Below are positions 50,963 to 60,307 of a stretch of DNA of 64,000 bases, in pieces (within the stretch, counting starts at the first letter, position 1; each line of letters starts with the position of its first letter). The notes under the pieces are model-generated. The model was not told where the DNA came from, did no database searches, and saw only the letters and a program-made list of their open reading frames with translations. The DNA is from Lachnospiraceae bacterium. GTDB lineage: Bacteria > Bacillota > Clostridia > Lachnospirales > Lachnospiraceae. Position numbers and translations under genes: made by a program. The stretch covers positions 25,203 through 89,202 of the forward strand of contig JAIEEY010000078.1 of NCBI GenBank assembly GCA_029067205.1, given 5' to 3'.

Positions 50963-51834
50963 CTGACAGCCTGGCTTCCGACATCGAGAAAATAATTCGC
51001 AAAAAAGTGGTGTTACTTTTCTATACCAGTCCGGTGAACTGCCCGGAAGTACACGAAATCTTTTATCATTTCCAGACTGTTTTAGAAAAAATGGATTTCT
51101 CAGTCATGTTCCCCACTGTGGTATTGTGCCATCATAATGATACTATGAATGAACAAACCCTATCTAAAGAGCATGAACCAAATAATGAGTCGTTGTTACG
51201 TGAATTAAATTATTGTCTTATTCATGGAAATCAACAGGATTATTTCACTATTCTCAAGCAATTATGGGAAATCTGCCTAAACAGACATAGTATGCATAAT
51301 CTTTACTGTGTTCGGATTTACCAGACAATTGCCCTAGACCTATTGAATTATATTGACTCTTATCAATTGCAGGAAGAGCTGTCAACCCATAATGCTATTT
51401 ACCCGCTTTACTATGTTCAGAATTTTACAGACTGGAATCAGGCCTTTCAATATTTACAGTCGTGTTCACAAAATGTCTTCCGTATTGTTGAAAACAAAGG
51501 CAATTCCCGCAACAACTCTACAATAGAGAAAATACAAAAATACATACAGTCCAACCTGCATGAACAGCTAAATCTATCCAATATCGCAGCGCTTGTGAGC
51601 TATAACGAAACCTATGTTTCTCGGCTTTTTAAACAAAACACTGGAATGAAAATTAGTGATTATATTTTACAGGAGCGGCTTTCAAAAGCAAAGCAGCTGC
51701 TTTCCACTACTGAACAGAGCATCAATACAATTGCGGAAAACTGCGGCTTTGATAGTATCCATTATTTTTCTTATACGTTTAAGAAAAATATGGGAATATC
51801 ACCGAGTGACTACAGGAGAAACAGCAGGGCATAA
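50959..51834 (+). CDS. YesN-like response regulator, AraC HTH part (split gene)
   Basis: IEKIQKYIQSNLHEQLNLSNIAALVSYNETYVSRLFKQNTGMKISDYILQERLSKAKQLL. Confidence 0.85.
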   Translation: MTDSLASDIEKIIRKKVVLLFYTSPVNCPEVHEIFYHFQTVLEKMDFSVMFPTVVLCHHNDTMNEQTLSKEHEPNNESLLRELNYCLIHGNQQDYFTILKQLWEICLNRHSMHNLYCVRIYQTIALDLLNYIDSYQLQEELSTHNAIYPLYYVQNFTDWNQAFQYLQSCSQNVFRIVENKGNSRNNSTIEKIQKYIQSNLHEQLNLSNIAALVSYNETYVSRLFKQNTGMKISDYILQERLSKAKQLLSTTEQSINTIAENCGFDSIHYFSYTFKKNMGISPSDYRRNSRA

Positions 51835-51867
51835 AAATCAAATAATGTAGAATTCTTCCCCGATCCG

Positions 51868-52082
51868 AAAACAGCTGGCAGATACAAAGGCGAAGTCACT
51901 ACAGACCGTTACGGACGGAAAATCCCCAAACATGCACATGGAACTACGAATCTGGATGAGCCATCTTCCTCAAAAAAGCTGATTATAGATGCAGTCATGG
52001 CACTCTATGACCGCATTGTTGATAAAAACCTGCTAGCACGGCGGATTACCGTGGCTGCGAACCATCTGATTGATGAGGCTGG
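51868..52082 (+). pseudogene. Fragment of a Y-family polymerase gene, second copy
   Basis: Aligns by eye at nucleotide level to 34619-34832 (cagaccgttacggacg..aaacatgcacatggaactacgaatctg...gatgcagtcatggc.ctctatgaccgcattgttgataaaaacctgct). Confidence 0.85.
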
Positions 52083-52088
52083 ATATTA

Positions 52089-52310
52089 ACAACCAATACC
52101 TGCCATCCGCCACTCATGGGCATAATAATTATGCCGCAGGCGGAATAACGTCCGCTGCATACCATAAAGAGATGTCGTACAGATAAAGTTTGCCCCAAGC
52201 GAACCCTGATCCTGGTCTGTTGAAATAACCTTATCTATATTGATCGTGATAAGCTCCCCATTCCTGTCACGAAAGCGGAACCGTATTGGTGTTATTTTTC
52301 CATTTGTATC
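52089..52310 (-). pseudogene. Remnant of a small element-encoded protein
   Basis: Minus strand reads PIRFRFRDRNGELITINIDKVISTDQDQGSLGANFICTSLYGMQRTLFRLRHNYYAHEWRMAGIGC*; upstream reading frame degraded. Confidence 0.4.
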
Positions 52311-52702
52311 CGTGCACGAAATATATCATCAGCACGGGAGTATCTATGCACAGGATTGTTTCCATTATCGATTCCTTCACATATTAAAAACACAAATTCT
52401 TAATATATTATTTCGGATTTTGATGAAAATATAACGTATACAATCCTGTCAAACTGAACAAAAGCTTTTATTTTTTCTATATATCACTTTCCACCATAAA
52501 TAGGACATGTTTTACTACATCAGGATTTTTCAGATCTGCAGCTGCACAGATGTCATTAATCATGGCCAGCAGACAATTCTTCTGTCAGGTTTTTAAGCGT
52601 CTTCTTCTTATACCTTGTTTCCTTAATTTGAAAATCCGCTCTATGTCTCCAATCCCGCCGGTTATCTGAGCAGTCTGTACAGTATCCTCTCCTTTCTGCC
52701 CG

Positions 52703-53326
52703 TCATATCATTACACGCACTTCTATCCTGCTGTCTACAAGTTCTGCAAACTTTTTCCCATCATCAGGTGAACCCACGACTGTCCCATAGTGTGTAGGAA
52801 CTGCAAGCTTCGGTTTCATACGGTTCACAAGATTGGCCGCTTCCTTGCAGTCCATTGTGTATTTTCCACCGACAGGAATAAGTGCCACATCACATTTTAT
52901 GTCCTGGTTATCGGGTGTCATGTCGGTATCTCCAGCCACATAATACCTGACATCATCCATTGTCATCACGTATCCTGCATAGCCTTTTCCTTTTGTATGA
53001 AACGGCTTTAGCCTGTTGTATGCAGGAACTGCATTTATCATAAGCCCTTTTGCCTCGATTATTCCGCTAGGATGGACAAATTTACATTTAAGGTTCCTCA
53101 AGTTTTCCCCATGTCCTTTCATACTCTCTGGCATGATGATCCAAGTGTCTTCGTCTGCTACTTTTTTAATGTCTTCCGGCGAAAAATGATCATGATGATC
53201 ATGGGTTATAAATATAAGATCTGCATCATGGCTTTCTTCCTTAACCTCAAAAGGATCAAAATATATCACCCTTTTTCCTGTTATTTTTATGCTGCTGTGT
53301 GTTAAAACTTCTACTTCTTCAAACAT
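52703..53326 (-). CDS. MBL-fold metal-dependent hydrolase
   Basis: FITHDHHDHFSPEDI, YVAGDTDMTPDN, VPTHYGTVVGSP. Confidence 0.9.
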   Translation of the reverse strand: MFEEVEVLTHSSIKITGKRVIYFDPFEVKEESHDADLIFITHDHHDHFSPEDIKKVADEDTWIIMPESMKGHGENLRNLKCKFVHPSGIIEAKGLMINAVPAYNRLKPFHTKGKGYAGYVMTMDDVRYYVAGDTDMTPDNQDIKCDVALIPVGGKYTMDCKEAANLVNRMKPKLAVPTHYGTVVGSPDDGKKFAELVDSRIEVRVMI

Positions 53327-53603
53327 TACCCTGCTCCTGCTTCCATTTTTTTTATCTGACTTATTTTATTGGCAGTCAGATATCAGCACCGATTAATTTT
53401 AATGATATTTTATCACGTTTTTAGTGGGAAATCAAAAATACAAAAGCTGGTTTTTATCAATGCTAAAAAAATGAGATTTAAAAGGCCACAAACTGGGCTC
53501 TTTTGAAATCTCATCTCTTTAATTTTTACAAATTCATATTTATAATACAACAAATATTAAGTATTTGAATTATTCTTTTAAATTTTAATGATTATTTAAT
53601 GTG

Positions 53604-54422
53604 TTAGTTTTCTGCTAGGTTTTGTTGTAATTCCAGTATACGGGATTCTGGAAGCCTTGAATATAGTATGATTTTAGATATGGGCATATTGTCTTTCAGC
53701 ATACTGATTGCCGTTTCCTCTCTCTCCGCTTTTCTGGCTTCTTCTCGACCTTGTTCCTTGCCTTCTTCTCTGGCTTCCTCTTTTGATTCTTCAAGTTCTG
53801 AAATCCATGCCATATATTCGCGCCTCCATTCTTTGTTTTCTCTTGCTTTTTCCACTTCTTCATACAGTTTCTTTGTAAAATCACTCTGGATTAATTCCTC
53901 TTTTAAGTATTCAAAGAAGGCCTTAATTCCCTCTGATAACCCTTTTGTATCGCCATAGGGGTTTACAAATACTTTTGTTGTTTCATCGCCAAGTTCCAGA
54001 TCCGGCATTTCCATGCAGCGATTGGAAAAGGTATAAATTGGCAGGTTCTTCTCAAATGGGTCGAACATACATATGAATATAACATAACTCTTTTTCAAAG
54101 AGTTATACCTGGCTCCCTTCTCTATTGAATTAAGATCGATCATTCCCTGATAATATCTTGAACGTTTCGGGAGGTTCCGTTTTGCTGCAACCTGCATTTC
54201 GATATTGTATACGGCACCTTTACTATCCTCCACGTAAATATCGAGCCGCACGCTTTTGCCGTCAGGTGTGATATCCAGTACTTTTTCCTTGTCCGCAAGC
54301 TCTACTTTCATTATTTTAACGCCAAGTATAAGTTCCAGGAGCTGCCGGCATAAATCTAGATTATTTTCCAGAACCTTACAGAATACAAAATTATTAGTGA
54401 ATGTCAGTTTATTGTAATCCAT
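53604..54422 (-). CDS. Rpn-family PD-(D/E)XK nuclease / putative transposase
   Basis: NFVFCKVLENNLDLCRQLLELILGVKI...VRLDIYVEDSKGAVYNIEMQ...RSRYYQGMIDLNSIEKG. Confidence 0.85.
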   Translation of the reverse strand: MDYNKLTFTNNFVFCKVLENNLDLCRQLLELILGVKIMKVELADKEKVLDITPDGKSVRLDIYVEDSKGAVYNIEMQVAAKRNLPKRSRYYQGMIDLNSIEKGARYNSLKKSYVIFICMFDPFEKNLPIYTFSNRCMEMPDLELGDETTKVFVNPYGDTKGLSEGIKAFFEYLKEELIQSDFTKKLYEEVEKARENKEWRREYMAWISELEESKEEAREEGKEQGREEARKAEREETAISMLKDNMPISKIILYSRLPESRILELQQNLAEN

Positions 54423-54565
54423 GCGCTACTTCTCCTGTAAATATATAATTTTGTCATTTGTCAAGTCATTACATATTTTTATTGTATCGTTTTTAAAATC
54501 TACTGTCAATATCCAGTAAAATGGTGTCCACTATATAAAAAATATAAGACACAGCCTCTTTTTTA

Positions 54566-55183
54566 TCACCTGATGAAATGGGTCCATACATGTTCCTCAG
54601 TTTCCGGCAGACCGATCTGCGCCTTCCCCAGCGCTATACATTTCATCAGAAATGACATGTTCCTCGCAAGTACACGCATTGTCTGCTTCCCTTCTTCGTC
54701 CATGTCTGCCTGCCCTGGCTCCCGCCCATGGATGCTGTTCCAGTACTGGCTGGAAGCGACTGGCATGTTGGAGATTGTAAAATATTTATTGAGTTCGTCA
54801 AATGTTGCCGAACAGCCGCCCCTTCTCGCACAGACGACGCTTGCCCCAACTTTCATGGTCTTGTCAAAGTGTGTGCTGTAAAACAGACGGTCCAGTACGG
54901 CAATCAGGGTTGCATTTGCAGAAGCATAGTAAACTGGGCTTGCAACAACCAGACCGTCTGCTTCTTCAAACTTAGGGGCAATCTCATTTACAATATCGAT
55001 AAACACGCATTTTCCCGCCTTGGCGCATTGTCCGCACGCAATGCATCCACGCACATCCTTGTTTCCAACCTGAACGACATCTGTTTCAACACTCTCGGCA
55101 TGAAATGTCTTTACCATTTCATCAATTGCAATGGATGTATTTCCATTTATTCGTGGACTTCCGTTAATGATCAAAACTTTCAT
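54566..55183 (-). CDS. Flavodoxin-fold NAD(P)H-dependent oxidoreductase
   Basis: MKVLIINGSPRINGNTSIAIDEM...GCIACGQCAKAGKCVF...GLVVASPVYYASANATL. Confidence 0.9.
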   Translation of the reverse strand: MKVLIINGSPRINGNTSIAIDEMVKTFHAESVETDVVQVGNKDVRGCIACGQCAKAGKCVFIDIVNEIAPKFEEADGLVVASPVYYASANATLIAVLDRLFYSTHFDKTMKVGASVVCARRGGCSATFDELNKYFTISNMPVASSQYWNSIHGREPGQADMDEEGKQTMRVLARNMSFLMKCIALGKAQIGLPETEEHVWTHFIR

Positions 55184-55334
55184 TTGCTATCTCCTCAGAA
55201 TGTCAACTATATAATTTTTTATATTATAGCAGATAACACTTTCATTTCCAACTATGATTATGAAAATGTTATCTGCATTTTTTGAATTACTGTTTTTAAC
55301 TTTGCTTGTCAGACATTTTATTGCATTTGTGTTA

Positions 55335-56921
55335 TCAGCTGGCATTCATTTCTAAACATGGGATAGAATTCATCGGATTGTAAATAAAGTAATCCTGTTT
55401 TTGCAGGGTATACGCATAGTTGTCTTTTCCTTCAAATTCATCAATGACAATCTTTTCTTCTGGCAGCATTTCATCATACGTTTTCTTTCCATATCCAGGC
55501 GGCAGCCATTTTTTCTGCTGGCTTCCAAAGATATTTAGTTTTTTCAATAGATCCTCATTAGTAAATTCAATATGGCATGTTCCCTTTTTATAAAAGGTCA
55601 CATAAAAATATTTAAGTTGTATTTTTCGTGTCTGTCCTGTTTCTTGTGCAGCTCTTAAACACAGTTCCATATTCCTGCCATCTGTTATGCCGCCATCTAA
55701 ATAGTTCAGTGCCTTCTCAATATCTGCTAACTGTGATTTTATTTGGTAATTCGGATCAAACTTTCCGCTCCAACTGCTAAAGGCATTCATGTGTGGCAAA
55801 ATGACTTTTTTATTGATGTACCATGCTTTGTTTGTTTTCCATCCATTATAATAATGAATATTGTTCTGGAGTTCATCACTGTATGCATATTGGTGTGACA
55901 ATTTATCAAACAATTCAATGATGCAATCCTCAATGCCTTGTACCAGATTCTTGCTCATTTCTATCTGTATTGTCTGAATATTATATTCGGAAAAATCGTA
56001 ATCTACAAGCTCCGCAACCTGGTTATAGTATTTATTGGACAGATTTGATGTCATTTTCCCCGTGAATTTAGGATTGTTAAACAAAGCTGTCCAGTATTTG
56101 CGCCTGACTTCCTTGACAAAAGCATTTGTTGAAAGAGGTCTGTCATAGATCTTCATCATCAATATTGGCTGATTATACGAACTGTCTTTTAAATCCTGTA
56201 AAATATAAGGAGCCATTGCTTTATATTCCATGATCAGTTTTATTCCAGCTTCTACCTCCATATTATACTTCTGTACAGCTGCTTTTATAAAATCGTTTGG
56301 TGCTAAATCCGTCATATCCTGATATGAATTTTCCTGATATGTTTTCCTTCTTAAATCTTCATATATAAAACTTTTCTTGTCTTCTTCTGGAACAAATACC
56401 TTTACTACAGCAATTTCGACTCCTGTAGGACGCTCTGCTGATAAGAATTGACCTTCCATATACTCAACTTCCGCATTCATTTTTTCCAGTCTGGAGACAA
56501 GATCTTTCCTCTCATTTGTATACGGATTTCTGATAGTTTCTGCATTTAGAATGCAGATGAGTCCAAAATCATCCTTCTGAAGTGATAAGGCATGTAAAAG
56601 GTGCCTGCATCCATCTCTAAACGGAGGATTCATAATGATCAAATCATAGTGTTTAAAGGTATGGAATGTTAAAAAATCATTATGTACTACCCTTAGTTCT
56701 TTTCCTTTCAGCGTTTTTTGAAGGTTATCATCAATCTCAATGCAGTCAATATCCAGATTGTCGTGATATGTTTGATTTTTATATATTTCTTTTATGTAGT
56801 CTGCAATATCACCTTTTCCTGCAGATGGCTCTAACACTGAACGAATTATCTTCCAATCTATTCCGTCCGTAATCTTGTCTAATAACTTCCTTGGTGTAGG
56901 ATAAAATTCTTTTGGTAACAT
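55335..56921 (-). CDS. DNA N6-adenine methylase-like protein (DUF4942-type)
   Basis: FYPTPRKLLDKI, VLEPSAGKGDIADYI, DLIIMNPPFRDGCRHLLHAL (NPPF motif). Confidence 0.85.
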   Translation of the reverse strand: MLPKEFYPTPRKLLDKITDGIDWKIIRSVLEPSAGKGDIADYIKEIYKNQTYHDNLDIDCIEIDDNLQKTLKGKELRVVHNDFLTFHTFKHYDLIIMNPPFRDGCRHLLHALSLQKDDFGLICILNAETIRNPYTNERKDLVSRLEKMNAEVEYMEGQFLSAERPTGVEIAVVKVFVPEEDKKSFIYEDLRRKTYQENSYQDMTDLAPNDFIKAAVQKYNMEVEAGIKLIMEYKAMAPYILQDLKDSSYNQPILMMKIYDRPLSTNAFVKEVRRKYWTALFNNPKFTGKMTSNLSNKYYNQVAELVDYDFSEYNIQTIQIEMSKNLVQGIEDCIIELFDKLSHQYAYSDELQNNIHYYNGWKTNKAWYINKKVILPHMNAFSSWSGKFDPNYQIKSQLADIEKALNYLDGGITDGRNMELCLRAAQETGQTRKIQLKYFYVTFYKKGTCHIEFTNEDLLKKLNIFGSQQKKWLPPGYGKKTYDEMLPEEKIVIDEFEGKDNYAYTLQKQDYFIYNPMNSIPCLEMNAS

Positions 56922-56941
56922 TTCATATTCCTCCTTTAATT

Positions 56942-56980
56942 AAAAAGCATTTGGATATTTCATTTCTCCAAATGCTTTTT
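56942..56980 (-). terminator. Intrinsic terminator for gene 56987-57505
   Basis: aaaaagcatttgga ... tccaaatgcttttt, perfect 14-bp arms; U run on the minus strand. Confidence 0.75.
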
Positions 56981-56986
56981 ATATTT

Positions 56987-57505
56987 TCATTTATTCTGTG
57001 TTATAAACGTCTTTGGTCTCTTTGTACTTGCGTCAAAATGCGGATATTTAGCAAGCATTTTATTTTGCTTTTCCACTGATAAAAAGTTTCCATTAGCATC
57101 AAAACAATAGTCTCTAAAGTCATATAGCCAACGATGGACACCTGATGGATATACAGTTCCATTAACCTGTGGATCTATAAAAATGCCAATAACATTTGTA
57201 TGTATATTTTCAATTTCTTTTAATGTTTTTTCTGCAATGGGAATTAATTTGTATTCTTGATAGTCCTTAAAAAATTTTTCTGCATCAATTCCATTAGCAT
57301 CAAAAAAATGTGCCGGATTTTTCTTGTATAATTCATTGGTGGCATCCATATCATTAAAATAATCTGCATATTCCATACAAAACTTGTTTACATAAATTAA
57401 ATATCTTTGCAGTGCTTCTTTTATAGTATCTATCTGTTTTTGAGATATTTTATATGATTTCATATTATCAACCATATCCCTCCCTTGTTTCAGGTAATTT
57501 AGCAT
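56987..57505 (-). CDS. Hypothetical protein
   Basis: 172-aa ORF with terminator-like hairpin downstream. Confidence 0.6.
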   Translation of the reverse strand: MLNYLKQGRDMVDNMKSYKISQKQIDTIKEALQRYLIYVNKFCMEYADYFNDMDATNELYKKNPAHFFDANGIDAEKFFKDYQEYKLIPIAEKTLKEIENIHTNVIGIFIDPQVNGTVYPSGVHRWLYDFRDYCFDANGNFLSVEKQNKMLAKYPHFDASTKRPKTFITQNK

Positions 57506-57521
57506 TTATAACCACTATAAA

Positions 57522-57553
57522 AAGGCATTAACGTGCATTTCCGATAATGCCTT
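57522..57553 (-). other. Hairpin upstream of gene 56987-57505, downstream of 57575-58348 (likely terminator)
   Basis: aaggcatta ... taatgcctt followed on the minus strand by TTTATAG. Confidence 0.6.
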
Positions 57554-57574
57554 CATAGTAGCAGGTTTAAAACC

Positions 57575-58348
57575 TTATTTATGTATGCCTGAATCAACAT
57601 GTCTGTTATTTGATTTTTCCAACTGTTCACTTATTTCATGAAGGGAAAGCTTTCCATAAACATTCCATTTTGTATTTGCTATATCTTCTGCTTTTTCCAA
57701 TAGAACGAATTCTTTCCAGATATCAGGATATGCCCTTTTTATCTCTTTAAATTCAGCTGGCTTTGCATTTGGACAGAACCAGCAGCCTCCCCGCTTTGAG
57801 AACTCATAACATGGACTGAGCAGGCCATATTCACGGCATTTCTCCATAGCCATTTGTTCTGAATATCTGTATTTTTCGAGTAGTGACACCATGTTTGCCT
57901 GTTTATGCAGGCTGTTAAGTCTTTTCTTTTCTTCTGGGCATATTCCGATGTACTGGATGATCTGATCATCTATGGATGCCAGGTAATCATTTATGGCTTT
58001 TTCCTTACAGTCCCGTTTCACTCCGCATAATTTAGTATTCGGAAATCCAAAACGTAATCCCTTGTGCTCTTTATGTTTCGTGGGATTTTGAATGACATGG
58101 TTGAAAAATCCTAAATAATCTTTTGGCGATCTTAATATTACAACCTGATACCCCCAGGATTCAAACAAGGGTTTTGCTGTATCATGGATAAATGCTATAT
58201 GTTTGGGATTTTCCCCGCTTATTCCCCTTCCATGGTCATACATGACTTCCGCAAACAGGATGATATCCAGTGGTTCTTTGTTTTCGTGCGCCAAGATGAT
58301 TGATGCAGTTGAATCTTTTCCACCACTCCAACTACAGATATATTTCAA
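57575..58348 (-). CDS. PAPS reductase/DndC-like PP-loop protein
   Basis: MKYICSWSGGKDSTASIILAHEN (SGGKDST), ...GGCWFCPNAK Cys cluster. Confidence 0.85.
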   Translation of the reverse strand: MKYICSWSGGKDSTASIILAHENKEPLDIILFAEVMYDHGRGISGENPKHIAFIHDTAKPLFESWGYQVVILRSPKDYLGFFNHVIQNPTKHKEHKGLRFGFPNTKLCGVKRDCKEKAINDYLASIDDQIIQYIGICPEEKKRLNSLHKQANMVSLLEKYRYSEQMAMEKCREYGLLSPCYEFSKRGGCWFCPNAKPAEFKEIKRAYPDIWKEFVLLEKAEDIANTKWNVYGKLSLHEISEQLEKSNNRHVDSGIHK

Positions 58349-58458
58349 CAGAATTATGCTGCTGCATAACTCTCTGCCTCTCGACTTCGATTAGAAAGCT
58401 GTCTTTCCCCAAGTGTTTTGGCATTTACATCAGTCACAACTCGCTATCCCGATAAGTT

Positions 58459-58728
58459 TTATGTCAGTACAGGCTCCATTCTGTTGTTATTCTCAATCAT
58501 CTTTTTGGCACGTCTTTTTTCTACCTTTGTCTGTTGGAGCATCCGCCTCCATTCCGCGACTTCTTTTTTGTCTCCAACGTCAATGTTATACTCAATCATA
58601 GACATGATCTCCAGTATCGCATCATCATAATCTGATAGTTTTACATTTTCATTGATACCAAAACACTCACAGCCGATAAGATCTGCCATAAGCTGCTTTT
58701 GTTCATAGACTGCATCTGATTTATTCAT
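58459..58728 (-). CDS. Hypothetical protein
   Basis: 89-aa ORF with Gln/Lys-rich C-terminus; upstream gaggaat RBS-like sequence. Confidence 0.5.
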   Translation of the reverse strand: MNKSDAVYEQKQLMADLIGCECFGINENVKLSDYDDAILEIMSMIEYNIDVGDKKEVAEWRRMLQQTKVEKRRAKKMIENNNRMEPVLT

Positions 58729-58769
58729 GGTTATATTCCTCCAAATCTAAATCTCCACAAATGCATAAA

Positions 58770-58807
58770 AAGCGATACCTGTTTACATTTTTAAACAAGT
58801 GTCGCTT
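58770..58807 (-). terminator. Intrinsic terminator downstream of the small basic ORF
   Basis: aagcgatacctgttta / taaacaagtgtcgctt (14/16), U run on the minus strand. Confidence 0.65.
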
Positions 58808-58884
58808 CTGTTTACTGCATTATGTTATTACATCTTAACTAAAGTTCCAGCTGTCTATACCATAAAGATTATGACTTTTTCTGG

Positions 58885-59016
58885 TTAGTGAATACTTATC
58901 ACATTGATCAATATCACAGCTTTTTTAGCAGCCCGCCGCATACCTCTTGATGTACTTCTTTTTGCAAAACGCTTGAATCTAATGCCTGCAGACCGGTTTT
59001 TATGATACATACCCAT
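58885..59016 (-). CDS. Small highly basic protein (43 aa), absent from supplied ORF track
   Basis: MGMYHKNRSAGIRFKRFAKRSTSRGMRRAAKKAVILINVISIH; RBS gggaggg upstream of ATG, terminator hairpin downstream. Confidence 0.55.
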   Translation of the reverse strand: MGMYHKNRSAGIRFKRFAKRSTSRGMRRAAKKAVILINVISIH

Positions 59017-59089
59017 TTTTTATTTACCCTCCCTTGAATTAGAATGGTTTTTCCGTTTATTTTCAACCTCACGTGTAGAATAGTTTGAT

Positions 59090-60268
59090 CTATAACGCAT
59101 AATGTAAACTCTTTTCACGTACTTTCCGGATCTCAAGATGATCTACGAGCAATTTCTTAATCTTTTCGACCAGTTCATCATCATACTCTTCATCATATGT
59201 GATCTTCAGCTTTTCACCAGCAATTACAGAGCAGTTATTTTTCATATCATACTCACTGTCTGCTATCCAGAATCCCACAGTAAGGATTTCATGATAATCA
59301 TCTTCTGAAAAGCACACACTGATCTCCTCATCCTGAAAGAAATCTATATTCCGATTACCTACATGCATTGGTGCACCGTTTTTAAAGTGCATTGTCAGAT
59401 TGTAACGTTCCTCAGCCAGATTGACTATGTTTAAGTCTTCAATGGCATTACGCAGGCTCTCCCCATTATTTATTTCAAATGCAATGGCTCTGAGACAGTC
59501 ATAATTGAGATCAACCTTTCTGGAAAAAGAGACGATGGAATCAATTACATTGTGATGTGCTGCTTCTAACTGATCGGATAGATATGTCCGGATCTCATCT
59601 GCTGATGGATAATCGAAACGGAAATGATAATGGAAACGTCCCGGGCGGTTTACTATGAATTCATTCAGTTTACGTATATCATTACATGTTATAACAAACA
59701 GCTTCTTTCCCTGTGCTATCCCGTCAAACAGACCTAGCAGCGCCGCCTGTGGTTCAACTTCCCCCTCGACTGGTTTGACATCGGCAAATGTCTTGTCAAA
59801 TTCGTCAAAGAGCACCATTACATTCTGATCAATGGTCTCTATGTATGATGCGATTCCCGGGATATACTGGTCAACCACAATGATCGGGATGCCGTTTTTT
59901 ACTGCTGCTTCCGAAAGTAACCTGGCAAACATGGATTTTCCGATGCCCTTGTACCCACTTAATATTACACCTAAATTTCTATCAAACTTTTCATACGAAT
60001 GTAAAACCTTCTGTACTTTTTTCAGACGCTCTCCATAGACCTTATCCTCTTTTACCTGGATATCAGGATATTCTTCCAGATAAAATCCTGTCATTTTTTC
60101 AAATCTTACAATGTAAGACCTAGCAGGCAGTTCATTGTAGGTTACCACGGCATCATTATAAATTTCAACTTTTGTTCCTATTTTTATTGCTTTCATATGA
60201 TTCTCCTTTACTATTATCATTTGATTGGTTAAAAAGCATGACTGGTCTTTTTCAGATTTTGTATACAT
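59090..60268 (-). CDS. AAA-family ATPase
   Basis: Walker A GYKGIGKSMFARLL, Walker B VMVLFDEFDKTF, sensor ITCND; likely start MKAIKIGTK. Confidence 0.85.
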   Translation of the reverse strand: MYTKSEKDQSCFLTNQMIIVKENHMKAIKIGTKVEIYNDAVVTYNELPARSYIVRFEKMTGFYLEEYPDIQVKEDKVYGERLKKVQKVLHSYEKFDRNLGVILSGYKGIGKSMFARLLSEAAVKNGIPIIVVDQYIPGIASYIETIDQNVMVLFDEFDKTFADVKPVEGEVEPQAALLGLFDGIAQGKKLFVITCNDIRKLNEFIVNRPGRFHYHFRFDYPSADEIRTYLSDQLEAAHHNVIDSIVSFSRKVDLNYDCLRAIAFEINNGESLRNAIEDLNIVNLAEERYNLTMHFKNGAPMHVGNRNIDFFQDEEISVCFSEDDYHEILTVGFWIADSEYDMKNNCSVIAGEKLKITYDEEYDDELVEKIKKLLVDHLEIRKVREKSLHYAL

Positions 60269-60307
60269 GCATGGTTATGGTATATTTCTTTAATCCCCTT
60301 TAATCCC

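Noticed and set aside
54728-55285. 185-aa ORF antisense to the flavodoxin gene
   Set aside because: Shadow ORF; the minus-strand flavodoxin has clear motifs.
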